Assembly (NCBI RefSeq): GCF_003595175.1
Contig: NZ_CP032419.1
Coordinates: 1,364,001-1,428,000 of the forward strand
Length of the DNA: 64,000 nucleotides
Direction: 5' to 3'
From: Pseudomonas cavernae
Lineage (GTDB): Bacteria; Pseudomonadota; Gammaproteobacteria; Pseudomonadales; Pseudomonadaceae
The position numbers were made by a program, and so were the translations under genes. Below, in pieces: positions 35,530 through 45,088 of the stretch (position 1 is the first letter of the stretch; the number at the start of each line of letters is the position of its first letter). A model generated the notes under the pieces. It did no database searches. It was not told the DNA's origin and saw only the letters and a list, made by a program, of their open reading frames with translations.

Positions 35530-36477
35530 ATGGAAACCCTCGCCAACCTCGAATCCTTCGTGCGCAGCGCCGAGTCCGGCAGCTTCTCCGCCGCCGCCCG
35601 GCGCCTGGCCCTGACCCCAGCGGCGGTCAGTCGCAACGTCGCTCAGCTGGAGGCCAACCTCGGCGTGCGCCTATTCCAGCGCAGCACCCGGCGATTGCCC
35701 CTGACCGAAGCCGGCGAGCGCTTCCTGCAGACCGTCAGCGGCGGCCTCGACAGCATCCAGTCCGCCATCGCCGACCTGACCAGCAACGCCGGGCAGCCGG
35801 CCGGCGTGCTCAAGCTCAGTGCCGCGCCGAGCTTCGGTCGCGACTACCTGCTGCCGCTGATGCCGGAATTCCTCGCCCGCTATCCGGCGGTGCAGCCGGA
35901 CTGGCATCTGGATAACCGCCAGGTAGACCTGATCGCCGAGGGCTTCGACGTCGCCATCGGCGGCGGCTTCGAGCTGACCCCGGGCGTGGTGGCGCGTCGG
36001 CTGGCGCCCGCGCATCTGGTGGCGGTGGCGACGCCTACTTACCTGCAGGGCCGGCGCTTGCCGAGCATGCCGGAGGAATTACAGGAACTGGATTGCCTGG
36101 CGATGCGCTCGATGCAGAACGGGAGGGTGCGGCTGTGGCACATGCGCAACGCGGCGGGCGCCGAACGGGCGCTGGAGTTGCAGCCGCGGATGACGGTCAA
36201 CGACCCGCAGGCGCTGTGTCGCGGCGTGCTGCTGGATATGGGCGTGGCCCTGCTGGCCATGCCGGATGTGCTGGCGCATTTAGACAGCGGCGCGCTGGTG
36301 CGCCTGCTGCCGGACTGGTACGTGGACGCCGGACCGATCTCCCTGTACTTCAGCAGCCAGAAGCTGCTGCCGGCCAAGACCCGCGCCTTCATCGACTTCG
36401 TCACCGCCGCCGCCAGGGAACGCGAATGGGCGACGCGCCTTTCGGTCAGCGGGGGACCGCCCCGTAGGATGGGTTGA
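35530..36477 (+). CDS. LysR-family transcriptional regulator
   Basis: The 315-residue regulator has a LysR helix-turn-helix (LESFVRSAESGSFSAAARRL near residue 8, then TPAAVSRNVAQLE near 29) and a periplasmic-binding-like effector domain (LKLSAAPSFGRDYLLPLMPEF near 95). It is divergent from the SDR and F420-reductase-like genes and probably regulated them. Its last codons (RRMG and stop) are supplied by a GTAGGATGGGTTGA repeat arm, so the original C-terminus may have been altered by the repeat. Confidence 0.9.
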   Translation: METLANLESFVRSAESGSFSAAARRLALTPAAVSRNVAQLEANLGVRLFQRSTRRLPLTEAGERFLQTVSGGLDSIQSAIADLTSNAGQPAGVLKLSAAPSFGRDYLLPLMPEFLARYPAVQPDWHLDNRQVDLIAEGFDVAIGGGFELTPGVVARRLAPAHLVAVATPTYLQGRRLPSMPEELQELDCLAMRSMQNGRVRLWHMRNAAGAERALELQPRMTVNDPQALCRGVLLDMGVALLAMPDVLAHLDSGALVRLLPDWYVDAGPISLYFSSQKLLPAKTRAFIDFVTAAAREREWATRLSVSGGPPRRMG

Positions 36478-36559
36478 GCGAAGCGATACCCATAGCCAAC
36501 GCCAAACATGACGGGTATCGCGCTGCGTCCGGCCGACCACGCGGCTCAACCCATCCTAC
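36464..36559. repeat. Inverted repeat overlapping the LysR 3' end
   Basis: The left arm GTAGGATGGGTTGAGCGAAG and the right arm CTCAACCCATCCTAC are of the family at 2082. The left arm runs inside the LysR gene and provides its stop codon. Confidence 0.85.
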
Positions 36560-36725
36560 GGGCTGCTCAATGCCCTGCTGCGCCTGCTGGCCGGGCGCGC
36601 GATGGCGACGGACTGAAAGCTTTCCCTGTGCCGGACGCGACCTCCGGCCAAGGCGTTTTATCCCCTCTCCCGCGCCTTTCAAGCGATTTGACCAGGTTGA
36701 GCGCCGGCAGCGGGCCGCCGGGTAA
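36557..36725. repeat. Duplicated scar of the yhhQ/F420-reductase junction
   Basis: The segment repeats 33694-33885 in the same order and orientation. It has the yhhQ 3' end (CTGCTCAATGCCCTGCTGCG), a diverged spacer with CCCCTCTCCCG, and the reductase 3' end (TTGACCAGGTTGAGCGCCGG). The copies are 2.9 kb apart and bracket the reductase, SDR and LysR genes. No intact gene is contained. Confidence 0.8.
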
Positions 36726-36795
36726 CGGCGGTTGGGTTGCCCCAGTGCGCGCCGCGAACAAGCTGGAAGACTATGTTGTGCGTCTTGCGGACAGC

Positions 36796-37122
36796 CTAGT
36801 TGTGCGGATCATGGAAGATGCCGACTAAGCGTTGCCCGCGCAGATTTTTGCAGACCCAGTTGTATATTGGATAGCCGACTATTGAAAACAAGCTCGAGCC
36901 GAAAGCCCCGATAATCGGGAAAGCAATGAAATTAACCAGCGGCTTATCGAATCTATCCAAGGAAACCATGCCCACCCAGTCGGCGATAAAAATAATAAGC
37001 GCCCATGCAATTCCCCCGCAGAAGCCACTGAGAGCCGTCACCAACATCAACGAGAACGCATTCAATTGCACAGTGCAGTATTGGTAGGTCTTATTGATTT
37101 CTTCGGTCAATTTTTCATCCAT
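36796..37122 (-). CDS. Hypothetical membrane protein
   Basis: The 108-residue protein starts MDEKLTEEI with AGGAG upstream; an ATG 12 codons earlier is possible but has no well-spaced ribosome site. Two hydrophobic stretches of about 20 residues (LMLVTALSGFCGGIAWALII and FIAFPIIGAFGSSLF) suggest two or three membrane segments. Base composition is clearly lower in GC than the surroundings. I do not recognise the family. It is the last of four same-strand genes (38300 down to 36796). Confidence 0.6.
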   Translation of the reverse strand: MDEKLTEEINKTYQYCTVQLNAFSLMLVTALSGFCGGIAWALIIFIADWVGMVSLDRFDKPLVNFIAFPIIGAFGSSLFSIVGYPIYNWVCKNLRGQRLVGIFHDPHN

Positions 37123-37255
37123 TTTGGGTGTTGCTCCTGTCTTGTCGAGATTGTGCATGGCCTTGAGCTAGGGAGCGTGGGAATCGAATTCCAGTGCACG
37201 AGACGAGCGATTTTGGCGTTTTTTAGGTGCGGCGCCAATACAGCCGGTGAAGCGC

Positions 37256-37561
37256 TTATCTCTCGATTGCTGTTTCATATTTTTCGAGTTGCTCCATTAT
37301 CGCGCGGTTGTTTCGATAACTGCTCTTGAGTTCCCGAAGGGCGTTATCAGAACCGGTGCAGAAGCGCGTAAGCTGAAGGGTGATGAACGCCCTTCGTTCC
37401 TGTTCCTCTGGCGACGCCCCTTCCGGCCATGGTTCTTGGCGAAAGTGTTCGCACACTTCACGACGCTCAATGAAGCCAGAGACATCGTTTGGGTAACTGT
37501 CTGCCGCAAGCGCCGGCGCCGCTAGCAGAATGCAAAGTATCACGTGCGACTGTTGGGGCAT
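37256..37561 (-). CDS. Small secreted hypothetical protein
   Basis: The 101-residue protein has a signal peptide (VILCILLAAPALAADS) and a mature part with two Cys, likely a disulphide, in the pattern CEHF...RFC. It resembles short periplasmic proteins of pseudomonads of unknown role. It begins three bases after the stop of the four-helix gene, so the two are probably cotranscribed. Confidence 0.65.
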   Translation of the reverse strand: MPQQSHVILCILLAAPALAADSYPNDVSGFIERREVCEHFRQEPWPEGASPEEQERRAFITLQLTRFCTGSDNALRELKSSYRNNRAIMEQLEKYETAIER

Positions 37562-37564
37562 CTC

Positions 37565-37945
37565 TCAGCTAACGATTTTGCTTGCTTTGATGTACATGAT
37601 CTTCATCAAAATCATACCGATTAAAACCAGTATTGAGGCTAAGCCTAAAATTGGATCTAACTTATCCACTGCAACAAAACCGCCGTAGAAAAGAAACAGC
37701 CCGACAACCAGGGCTAAAGTTCCAATTTGATGAGCGAGGTATTGAAAGCGAGCGATCTTGGTGGCTTCGCCGTCAAGCCAAAGTTTATGGATTAGAGCAT
37801 ACACAAAGCTTACGACAAAGCCCAGGAGCATGATGTGCGCATGCGTAACTAGCTGGCCATGATTTTTTGATGCGGCCATATATATCCCTAGCATTAAACC
37901 AATAGCCGCATATCCCAGGCTGGTCAGAACATATTTTCTATCCAT
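37565..37945 (-). CDS. Four-helix membrane protein with HAHIMLLG motif
   Basis: The 126-residue protein has four predicted helices. Helix two begins HGQLVTHAHIMLLGFVVSFVYAL, where the HxHxxLLG pattern resembles the haem-ligand helix of haem-copper oxidase and NorB subunit I. It is far too short for an oxidase, so a haem-binding or quinone-related role is only a suggestion. The ATG at 37945 has AGGAG seven bases upstream; a longer in-frame start overlaps the upstream gene. GC is low. Confidence 0.65.
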   Translation of the reverse strand: MDRKYVLTSLGYAAIGLMLGIYMAASKNHGQLVTHAHIMLLGFVVSFVYALIHKLWLDGEATKIARFQYLAHQIGTLALVVGLFLFYGGFVAVDKLDPILGLASILVLIGMILMKIMYIKASKIVS

Positions 37946-38030
37946 TGCACTGCTCCTAAGTTGGGAATGCCTAAGTTTTGAATTAATTGGCGCCGTTAGA
38001 CGTCCCGCTTGAACGATATGTTGGATTCCT

Positions 38031-38300
38031 TCAAATTTGGATAAAGGCAATACGGAAAGAGCGAAATTTCTTTTTCAGGGTTTTTGATAGAATCCAAATT
38101 GAAACATATACGCCAATAAATGCGCCTAATAGCATGTTGATTGGGACAATTTGCCGAGGGCTGATCCCTGCAAGCTGGCCGGCCAGCCCAATTATTAACC
38201 CTGCAATAAAACTAAATAGCAGGGAGAGTAGCAAGGCTCTCCAAAGCCATGCCCACCAGACTTGTGCTGCACGTCCGAATGTAACTTCAACTTCTTGCAT
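38031..38300 (-). CDS. Small hypothetical membrane protein
   Basis: This 89-residue protein has two membrane helices (ALLLSLLFSFIAGLIIGLAG and NMLLGAFIGVYVSIWIL) and a basic C-terminus (KTLKKKFRSFR). GGGAG precedes the ATG. It is the first gene of the low-GC four-gene set. Family unknown. Confidence 0.6.
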   Translation of the reverse strand: MQEVEVTFGRAAQVWWAWLWRALLLSLLFSFIAGLIIGLAGQLAGISPRQIVPINMLLGAFIGVYVSIWILSKTLKKKFRSFRIAFIQI

Positions 38301-38740
38301 TTTTATCTCCCGCTGGATTGCTGATAGGCTCTAACTCTTAATAGATACCAACAGCTGTATTTAAACGCAGCATTTGGCGAGCAACTGTCCCTGCCTAAAG
38401 CGCCGTTTCCGGCCCATGGCTGGAGTCCGCAGGAGTTGGCGTCAGGCCGGCAGCCTCACCGCGGGATACCCGAACGCTAGTAGTTGGCCATCACGCTGTC
38501 CAACGGCCGGATTGAGCCAGGCATGCGCCTCGTGAGATGAGGCGTCGGTCGGGGGCGAACCGCGCCTAGCCCGGATGAAATCCGCGAGGGGCCGCTGGCT
38601 TCGGCCGCGGATTGCCGCCGGGTTAGCGCGCTTGCCCTACAGGCTGGCTTTCGGCGCGGCGCTCAGCTGGACAGGGCGTCCAGGGCTGCTGCGGTGACGT
38701 AGCTTTCGCGACTGGCCAGGCGCTTCGAGTGAGAGCCCGG
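38301..38740. other. Intergenic region without a recognised gene
   Basis: About 440 bases separate the low-GC genes from the zapE remnant. The left part is AT-rich and may hold the promoter for the gene set leading leftward. The right part returns to high GC and shows no reading frame with family features. Confidence 0.5.
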
Positions 38741-39858
38741 TCAAACGCCGCCGAAGCGCTGCAGCTGCATTTCCCGCAGGCGGCTGAGGGTGCGGCGGAA
38801 CGGGAAGGCCAGGTAGCCCTGGCTGTACAGTTCGTCCAGCGGCACCTGCGCCTCCAGATACAGCGGAATCCGCCGGTCGTAGCATTCGTCGACCAGGGCG
38901 ATGAAGCGCCGCACGCTGTCGTCATGCACGGACAACCCGGGCAACTGGCGATCGCCGGCGACCACCCGCAGGACCCCATCCTCGGTGCCGCGGGCGATCT
39001 TCGCCGCGCGTTGGGCACCGCTCAGACAGGGCAGCTCGCCGAGCAGGATGGCGCTGAAACGATCGCACAGGGCGAGAAGTCCAGGGCCGCCAGCGGCTGC
39101 TCACAGAGGTCGGCGTAGCGGCACCAGATCACCCGGTCGCCGTGCCGCACCACAGGCACGCTGCGGTGACCGAGGCGCACGGGCGCGCCAGAGGTCGGCC
39201 GGCCGGCCGTCAGGCGGGCGAACTGCGTGGCCAAGGCGCTCGGCTGGTCCGGCTGGGCGAGCCAGTAGCGTTGCTGCGCGGCACCGGGATGCAGGCGGTG
39301 ATCCTGCCCGCCATCGACGCCGACCACCTGCATGTGGCGCTCGATGGCGGCAATCGCCGGCTGGAAGCGCTGGCGGTTGAAGCCGTCGGCATACAGCTGT
39401 TGCGGCGGCTGGTTGGAGGTGGCGACCAGCACCACGCCCTGTTCGAACATCAGCTGCAACAGGCGGCCGAGGAGCATGGCGTCGCCGATGTCGCTGACGA
39501 ACAGTTCGTCGAAGCACAGCACCCGGACTTCCGCGCCCAGCTTGCGGGCCAGCGCCTGCAGGGGATCGGCGGTGCCGGTCAACTGGAACAGGCGGCGGTG
39601 CACCCACTGCATGAAGTGATGGAAGTGCTGGCGCCGGGCGGGCACGCGCAGGCCCTGGTGAAAGCGATCCATCAGCCAGGTCTTGCCGCGCCCGACCGGG
39701 CCCCAGAGATAGACCCCATGCACCGCTTGCTGGTGTCGATGCAGGGCCTGATGGCAGTCGTGCAGCGCCTGCGCGGCCTGCCATTGGGCCGCATCCGGGT
39801 GGAAACCATGCTGATCGATGGCCTGCTGATAGGCCGCCAAGGGGGATACGAGATGCAT
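38741..39858 (-). pseudogene. zapE: ZapE/AFG1-family ATPase, frameshifted
   Basis: The 5' part (from ATG 39858) encodes the P-loop GPVGRGKTWLMD near residue 66, Walker-B-like LCFDELFVSD near 110 and VATSNQPP near 145, to LAALDF. At about 39076 the sequence GACTTCTCGCC lacks one C relative to the expected GACTTCCTCGCC. The second frame then continues LALCDRFSAILLGELP, through DDSVRRFIALVDECYDRRIPL, to QRFGGV. Repaired length would be about 372 residues, normal for ZapE. A second zapE probably exists elsewhere in the chromosome; a sequencing error is possible. Confidence 0.85.
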
Positions 39859-39931
39859 AGGGGAAGTAATTGCGCGGTGCTGGCGGAGCGCTGCTTTATA
39901 GCCTGTGACGGGGGTGTGCTGCCAGCCGGGG

Positions 39932-40000
39932 GATGGGTTGGGCGGAGCGATACCCGGCGTGTCCGCAGCGCTATGGGTAGCGCTTCGCTCAACCCGCCCA
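39932..40000. repeat. Inverted repeat, degenerate TTGAGCGCAGCGATACCCA family
   Basis: Arms GATGGGTTGGGCGGAGCGAT and AGCGCTTCGCTCAACCCGCC face each other between the zapE remnant and the glutathione transferase gene. Confidence 0.65.
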
Positions 40001-40006
40001 GGGGTG

Positions 40007-40714
40007 TCAGGCAACCCGCCGCAGACCGGCGACGACCTGCTCCAGCGCGACCTCGCCCTGGAAGCCACCGGTGCTGACGGCGGGCTGCCGGTGCTCGATG
40101 GCGTGGGCGAAGATCACCGCCGGGTCGGCTTCCAGCTTCTCGTAGAGGCGCTGCAGGTTGGGGTAGTCGTGGCGGTCGACGACGTCGTGGTAGGCGGTCC
40201 AGCGGGCGATACCGATGAAGTAGGCGTCGGCCAGGCTGCGCCGCTCGCCGAGCAGCCACGGCTGGTCGCCGAGCAGCGCCTCCAGGTTGGCATGGGCCTT
40301 TTCCACGCTGCCCCGGCCGTAGGCGGTGAGCGCCTGCTTCTCCGCGCCCGCGCTGCCGTGTTCGAGGGCGTGCCAGAGCGGTGAGAAGGCCGAGAAGAAG
40401 CTGGTATTGAGGTAGCCGAGCATCTGGTTCAGGCGGTCGAACTCGCGGCTGCCCTGGGCGAAACCGAGGCCCTGCTCGATGCCCAGGGCGCCGAGGTGAT
40501 TGAGGATGGCGACGCTCTCGCTGATCGGCTCGCCATTCGCGCTCAGCAGCGACGGCGTTTCCGCCAGCGGGTTGATGCGCCGGTAGGCAGCGCTGGTCAC
40601 GTCGCCCGGCATTTCGATGCGGCACAGGCGGTAGGGCGCGGCCAGCCATTCCAGGGCGACGATGGAGCCGAACGAGCAGCCCGAGGGCACGCCGTAGAAG
40701 AGGATCGGGGTCAT
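40007..40714 (-). CDS. Glutathione S-transferase family protein
   Basis: The 235-residue protein has an N-terminal thioredoxin-like domain (ILFYGVPSGCSFGSIVALEWL near residue 3). The glutathione-site motif NPLAETPSLLSANGEPISES lies near residue 47, followed by an all-helical C-terminal domain. The start is chosen 16 codons inside the longest frame because it matches the family N-terminus. It is divergent from a LysR gene, its likely regulator. Confidence 0.9.
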   Translation of the reverse strand: MTPILFYGVPSGCSFGSIVALEWLAAPYRLCRIEMPGDVTSAAYRRINPLAETPSLLSANGEPISESVAILNHLGALGIEQGLGFAQGSREFDRLNQMLGYLNTSFFSAFSPLWHALEHGSAGAEKQALTAYGRGSVEKAHANLEALLGDQPWLLGERRSLADAYFIGIARWTAYHDVVDRHDYPNLQRLYEKLEADPAVIFAHAIEHRQPAVSTGGFQGEVALEQVVAGLRRVA

Positions 40715-40840
40715 GCTGTTCTCCAGCGATCGAGGTGGACCCGGTAAGTCGGGTGTGATCACTGTATGGCTGTGGACTTAGTCTGAGTGGACGGTAAAAA
40801 TTGGTTTCATTGTCCACATGTGTGAACTTTGCGAGGGCCG

Positions 40841-41755
40841 ATGCTCAATCTCAACGATCTGGTTTTCTTCGTCGCGGCGGTCGAGCATGGCGGCTTTGCC
40901 GCGGCTTCGCGGCGCCTGGGACTGCCCAAGTCGACGATCAGCAAACGCGTCGCCGCACTGGAAGAGCGCCTGGCCGCGCGGCTGATCTATCGCACCTCGC
41001 GCAGCTTCACGCTGACCGACGCCGGCCGCGATTTCTACCAGCATGCCCGCGCCGCGCTGATCGAGGCGGAGACCGCCGAAGAAGTGGTGCGCCGGCGCGT
41101 CGCCGAGCCCAGCGGCACGGTGCGGATCACCGCCGCGGTGCCGACCGCCCAGCTCTATCTGGCCGAACACCTGCCCAGGCTCGCCCAGGCGTTCCCGCGC
41201 CTGCACGTGCAGCTGGATGTCTCCGACCGCTTCGTCGACCTGGTGCAGGAGGGCTACGACATCGCCGTGCGCAGCCACTTCGCGCCGTTACCCGATTCCG
41301 GCCTGGTGCAGCGTCCGCTCACCGTCGAACCGATCATCCTGGTGGCGGCGCCCGCCTATCTGAGCCAGCACGAGCCGCTGCAGGCGCCGGAGGACCTGGC
41401 GCGGCATGCCGGCCTGCTGACCGGCGCCATGGCCGGCAGCTGGCAGCTGGCCGACCCGGCGGGGCGGCAGGTGCAGGTCAGCCCGCTGCCGCGGATGAGC
41501 GCCAACGAATCGACCGTCCTGCTGAATGCGGCGCTGGCCGGCCTCGGCGTGGTCTGCCTGCCGGAGCGCATGTGCCGCGCGGCGCTGGCGGCCGGCCAGT
41601 TGGCCCGGGTGCTGCCGGACTGGCACGCCGGCCGGGTCACCACCACGCTGGTGATGCCGCAGCGGCGCGGCCAGTTGCCCGGCGTGCGCGCCACCGTGGA
41701 TTTCCTGATCGAGTGTCTGGCCGGTGATGCTCAGGGCGTGCCGACACGGAGCTAG
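40841..41755 (+). CDS. LysR-family transcriptional regulator
   Basis: The 304-residue LysR protein begins MLNLNDLVFFVAAVEHGGFA, has the recognition helix GLPKSTISKRVAALEERL near residue 27 and a standard effector domain (RITAAVPTAQLYLAEHLPRL near 92). The 126-base divergent gap to the transferase gene contains TGTGGAC and GTCCACA half-sites about 50 bases apart, plausible LysR contacts. It likely controls the adjacent transferase. Confidence 0.92.
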   Translation: MLNLNDLVFFVAAVEHGGFAAASRRLGLPKSTISKRVAALEERLAARLIYRTSRSFTLTDAGRDFYQHARAALIEAETAEEVVRRRVAEPSGTVRITAAVPTAQLYLAEHLPRLAQAFPRLHVQLDVSDRFVDLVQEGYDIAVRSHFAPLPDSGLVQRPLTVEPIILVAAPAYLSQHEPLQAPEDLARHAGLLTGAMAGSWQLADPAGRQVQVSPLPRMSANESTVLLNAALAGLGVVCLPERMCRAALAAGQLARVLPDWHAGRVTTTLVMPQRRGQLPGVRATVDFLIECLAGDAQGVPTRS

Positions 41756-41800
41756 GATCTGTCCGCAGGAGCGAGCTCCGCTCGCGAAAGCCGGCGGCGA

Positions 41801-41838
41801 CCCATCAGCCAGGTCTTGCCGCGCCCGACCGGGCCCAG
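41801..41838. repeat. Stray copy of the zapE P-loop coding segment
   Basis: A 35-base run beginning CCATCAGCCAGGTCTTGCCG is identical to 39671-39705 inside the zapE remnant, in the same orientation. Flanking bases do not match. It is a scar, not a gene. Confidence 0.75.
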
Positions 41839-41870
41839 TGCGACGCCCCTGGCGGCGTCTGCTGCTCCCT

Positions 41871-44036
41871 TCAGGCCTTGCCCGGTTGCAGCGGCAACTC
41901 GCGCAGGCGCTGGCCGGTCAGGGCGAACAGGGCATTGGCCACCGCCGGCGCGGTGGGCGGCACCGCGGTTTCGCCGATGCCGCCCATCTTGTCGGTGCTC
42001 GGCACGATATGGGTTTCCACCAGCGGCATCTCGTTCAGGCGCAGCACCTGGTAGTCGTGGAAGTTCGACTGCTGCACGCGTCCGTCCTTGAACGTCAGCT
42101 GGCTGTGCAGCGCCGCGCCGAGGGCGAAGGCGACGCCCGACTCCATCTGCGCGGCGATGCCGGCGGGATTGACCGCGACGCCGCAATCCACCGCACAGAC
42201 CACCCGATGCACGCGGATCGCGCCGTTCTCCAGCGACACCTCGGCGACCTGGGCGACGTAGCTGCCGAACGAGGCGTGCACCGCCACCCCGCGGGCGCGG
42301 CCCTTGGGCAGCGGCGTGCCCCAGCCGGCTTTCTCGGCCGCCAGATTGAGCACGCCGAGGTGGCGCGGCTCGTTCTTCAGCAGCAGGCGGCGGTATTCCA
42401 GCGGGTCCTTGCCGGCAGCCTGCGCCAGTTCGTCGACCAGCGACTCCATGGCGAAAGCGCTGTGGCTGTGGCCCACCGAGCGCCACCACAGCACCGGAAT
42501 GCCGGTGCTCGGCGAGTGCAGGCTGACGTGATGGTTGGCGGTCGCCTTGACGTAGGGCGAATCGGCGGCGCCCTCGACCGAGGTGTGGTCGATGCCCTCG
42601 TGCACCAGCATCGCCTCGAGCGGCGTGCCGGCCGCCAGCGACTGGCCGACTATCACCTGTTGCCAGGCGCTGGGCAGGCCGTCGGCGCCCAGGCCGATAC
42701 GCGCCCGATGGAGGAAGGCCGAGCGGTAGTAGCCGCCGCGCACGTCGTCCTCGCGGGACCACACGGTCTTCACCGGCGCCTTCGCGGCCTTGGCCACCTG
42801 CACGGCTTCGGCGACGAAGTCTGAGGTCGGGGTGGCGCGCCGGCCGAAGCCGCCGCCGAGGAACAGGGTGTGGATCTGCACCTGCTCGGGCTTGAGCCCG
42901 GTGATCTGCGCGCTGATCTGCTGGTCGATGGTCTGGAACTGGGTGCCGGTCCAGATCTCGCACTGGTCGGCGCTGAGCTTGACCGTGCAATTGAGCGGCT
43001 CCATCGGCGCATGGGCGAGGTAGGGCACGGCGTAGTCGGCCTCGAGGGTCTTCGCCGCCTTGCCCAGGGCGCCCTGGGCGTCACCGGCCTGCGCTGCGGT
43101 CTTGCCGGGTGTGGCGGCGAGCTGCTGGAACTGCTCGCGCAACTGCGTGCTGTCCAGCCCGGCGTGCGGGCCGAGGTCCCAGTCGATCTGCAGCGCATCG
43201 CGGCCGAGTTTGGCCGCCCAGTAGTGGTCGGCGACCACCGCCACGCCACTGGGCACCTGCAGCACCTGGCGCACGCCGGGCACCGCCTTGGCCGCCGTGG
43301 CGTCGAAGGATTTGACCGTGGCGCCGAACACCGGGGCTCTGGCGACTGTCGCCGTCAGCAGCCCGTCGAACTGCACGTCCATGCCGAACTGCGCGCGGCC
43401 GTCGATCTTCTCCGGGGTGTCGAGGCGCTTGGTCGGCTGGCCGATGATCCGCCATTCCTGCGGCGTCTTGAGCTTCAGCGCGGCCGGGTCCGGCGCCGGC
43501 AGTTTGCCGGCTTCGTCGGCCAGTTCGCCGTAGCGCAGCCGCCGCTCACCGACCAAGACGACGCCGTTGTCGGTGCGTACGTCCGCCAGCGTCACGCCAT
43601 GGCGCTGCGCCGCGGCCTGCATCAGCATGACGCGGGCGGTGGCGCCGGCCTGGCGGTAGCGATCGAACTCCGACCAGATGCTGGTCGAGCCGCCGGTGCC
43701 CTGCAGCCCGCCGAACACCGGACTGCCATACACGGCGGCGGCGGGCGCGTGCTCGACTCTGATCTTCGACCAGTCGGCATCCAGTTCCTCGGCGATCAAC
43801 ATCGCCAGCCCGGTCCAGATGCCCTGGCCCATCTCGGAGTGGGCCAGCAGCACGGTGACGCTGTCGTCACTGCCGATGCGCAGGAAGGCGTTGGGGACAA
43901 AGGCCGCGCTTGGCGCGCTCTGGGCCAGGGCGAAGCGCTGGCCGCCGGGGATGGCGAAGGCGATCACCAGGCCGCCGCCGAGGATGGCGCTGTGCTTGAG
44001 GAAACGACGCCGGGAAGCATCGGTCAGGCCGCTCAT
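41871..44036 (-). CDS. Molybdopterin-binding aldehyde/isoquinoline oxidoreductase, large subunit
   Basis: The 721-residue protein belongs to the xanthine oxidase family, IorB type. A Tat signal ([14 protein letters not shown]) sends it to the periplasm with cofactor bound. Cofactor-site motifs include [16 protein letters not shown] near residue 63, GGGFGRRA near 385, and the late [18 protein letters not shown] near 690 with the base-catalyst Glu. It probably hydroxylates an aldehyde or N-heterocycle. It lies 46 bases after the 2Fe-2S subunit gene. No XdhC-like chaperone or cytochrome gene is adjacent. Confidence 0.92.
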   Translation of the reverse strand: MSGLTDASRRRFLKHSAILGGGLVIAFAIPGGQRFALAQSAPSAAFVPNAFLRIGSDDSVTVLLAHSEMGQGIWTGLAMLIAEELDADWSKIRVEHAPAAAVYGSPVFGGLQGTGGSTSIWSEFDRYRQAGATARVMLMQAAAQRHGVTLADVRTDNGVVLVGERRLRYGELADEAGKLPAPDPAALKLKTPQEWRIIGQPTKRLDTPEKIDGRAQFGMDVQFDGLLTATVARAPVFGATVKSFDATAAKAVPGVRQVLQVPSGVAVVADHYWAAKLGRDALQIDWDLGPHAGLDSTQLREQFQQLAATPGKTAAQAGDAQGALGKAAKTLEADYAVPYLAHAPMEPLNCTVKLSADQCEIWTGTQFQTIDQQISAQITGLKPEQVQIHTLFLGGGFGRRATPTSDFVAEAVQVAKAAKAPVKTVWSREDDVRGGYYRSAFLHRARIGLGADGLPSAWQQVIVGQSLAAGTPLEAMLVHEGIDHTSVEGAADSPYVKATANHHVSLHSPSTGIPVLWWRSVGHSHSAFAMESLVDELAQAAGKDPLEYRRLLLKNEPRHLGVLNLAAEKAGWGTPLPKGRARGVAVHASFGSYVAQVAEVSLENGAIRVHRVVCAVDCGVAVNPAGIAAQMESGVAFALGAALHSQLTFKDGRVQQSNFHDYQVLRLNEMPLVETHIVPSTDKMGGIGETAVPPTAPAVANALFALTGQRLRELPLQPGKA

Positions 44037-44082
44037 GACAAACCTCCAAGTCCGCGGGGATGGCAGTGCGCAGGCGGGGGCG

Positions 44083-44541
44083 TTAACCCAGTTCGGCCGC
44101 GCGCTTGACCGCCGCGCGGATGCGCGGATAGGTGCCGCAGCGGCAGATGTTGCCCGCCAGTGCCTGGTCGATATCGGCGTCGCTGGGGGCGGGGATCTTC
44201 GCCAGCAAGGCCGCCGCCGCCATGATCTGCCCGGACTGGCAGTAGCCGCACTGGACCACATCGAGCTCGGCCCAGGCGCGTTGCACCGGGTGCGAGCCGT
44301 CGGGCGACAGCCCCTCGATGGTGGTGATGGCCTTGCCCGCCACCGCCGCCACCGGGGTGATGCACGAGCGCAGCGGCGCACCATCGACATGCACGGTGCA
44401 GGCCCCGCACTGGGCGATGCCGCAGCCGAACTTGGTGCCGGTCAAGTGCGCCACATCGCGCAGCACCCACAGCAGCGGCATGTCGGCGGGCACGTCGAAC
44501 TGCTGCTGTTTGGCATTGATGGTGAGCGTCACCATGGTCAT
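44083..44541 (-). CDS. (2Fe-2S)-binding small subunit of the molybdenum oxidoreductase
   Basis: The 152-residue IorA-type subunit holds two [2Fe-2S] clusters. The plant-ferredoxin-like set [15 protein letters not shown]...C lies near residues 40-60, and the C-terminal set CGYCQSGQ with CRCGTYPRI near 98-135. It would pass electrons from the molybdenum subunit to an acceptor. GAGGAG precedes the start. First gene of the two-gene operon. Confidence 0.95.
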   Translation of the reverse strand: MTMVTLTINAKQQQFDVPADMPLLWVLRDVAHLTGTKFGCGIAQCGACTVHVDGAPLRSCITPVAAVAGKAITTIEGLSPDGSHPVQRAWAELDVVQCGYCQSGQIMAAAALLAKIPAPSDADIDQALAGNICRCGTYPRIRAAVKRAAELG

Positions 44542-44808
44542 CTCCTCATGCCGTCATCAGGAATCACGGACGTCGCTGCTGCCGAGCGGTAGCGGGCATG
44601 TCTAGGCGTGCATTTGTTCAGCTAAGCGCAGTTTTCGGCGCGATTCAGTTCCCGCGACCATCGGTCATAGGTGCTGGCTTGCGCGGATGGGCGGGTGAAA
44701 GCTGGGAGGCGAGGGGATAGATCAGTGGCCAGGGTGCGAAATTGCCTGCACCTGACCAGCGTGTTTGTGAGTCGCGTGACAGGCACTTCTGCACCGTCTT
44801 GCCTTGTT

Positions 44809-44950
44809 AGAGCCTGTCTCGGATCTGCTGCGCGTCGGCGATACTGCGTTAAAAACAGCCTCGGAATGCTCATTTACAGCTCGTAAACTCCGCTTCCTCG
44901 GCTGTTTCTGCCTTGTCTCGCTCTAGCTCGCGAGATCCGAGACAAGCTCT
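44809..44950. repeat. MITE-like inverted repeat, family B, short form
   Basis: The 142-bp copy is bounded by AGAGCCTGTCTCGGATCT and AGATCCGAGACAAGCTCT, an imperfect 18-bp inverted pair. The core matches the copy at 7511. The remaining bases of this 545-base gap (44542-45088) show no gene. Confidence 0.88.
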
Positions 44951-45088
44951 TAAGGTAGGCAGGGATCCGTAAAAATGAGAATTAAAAATAGTTAGTAATA
45001 TCATACGGTTATAAGTCGGCGATCCAGGCCGGCCCCTGTGCGCGGCGGTCATCTGCCGTCGTGGAGCTTGGCGTTGCCCGCGGGCGAC

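Noticed and set aside
38680..38720. A short similarity (CGGTGACGTAGCTTTCG) to the DUF4197 gene near 53800, hinting at a second gene remnant
   Set aside because: Only about 17 bases match and no longer reading frame supports it; it may be chance.
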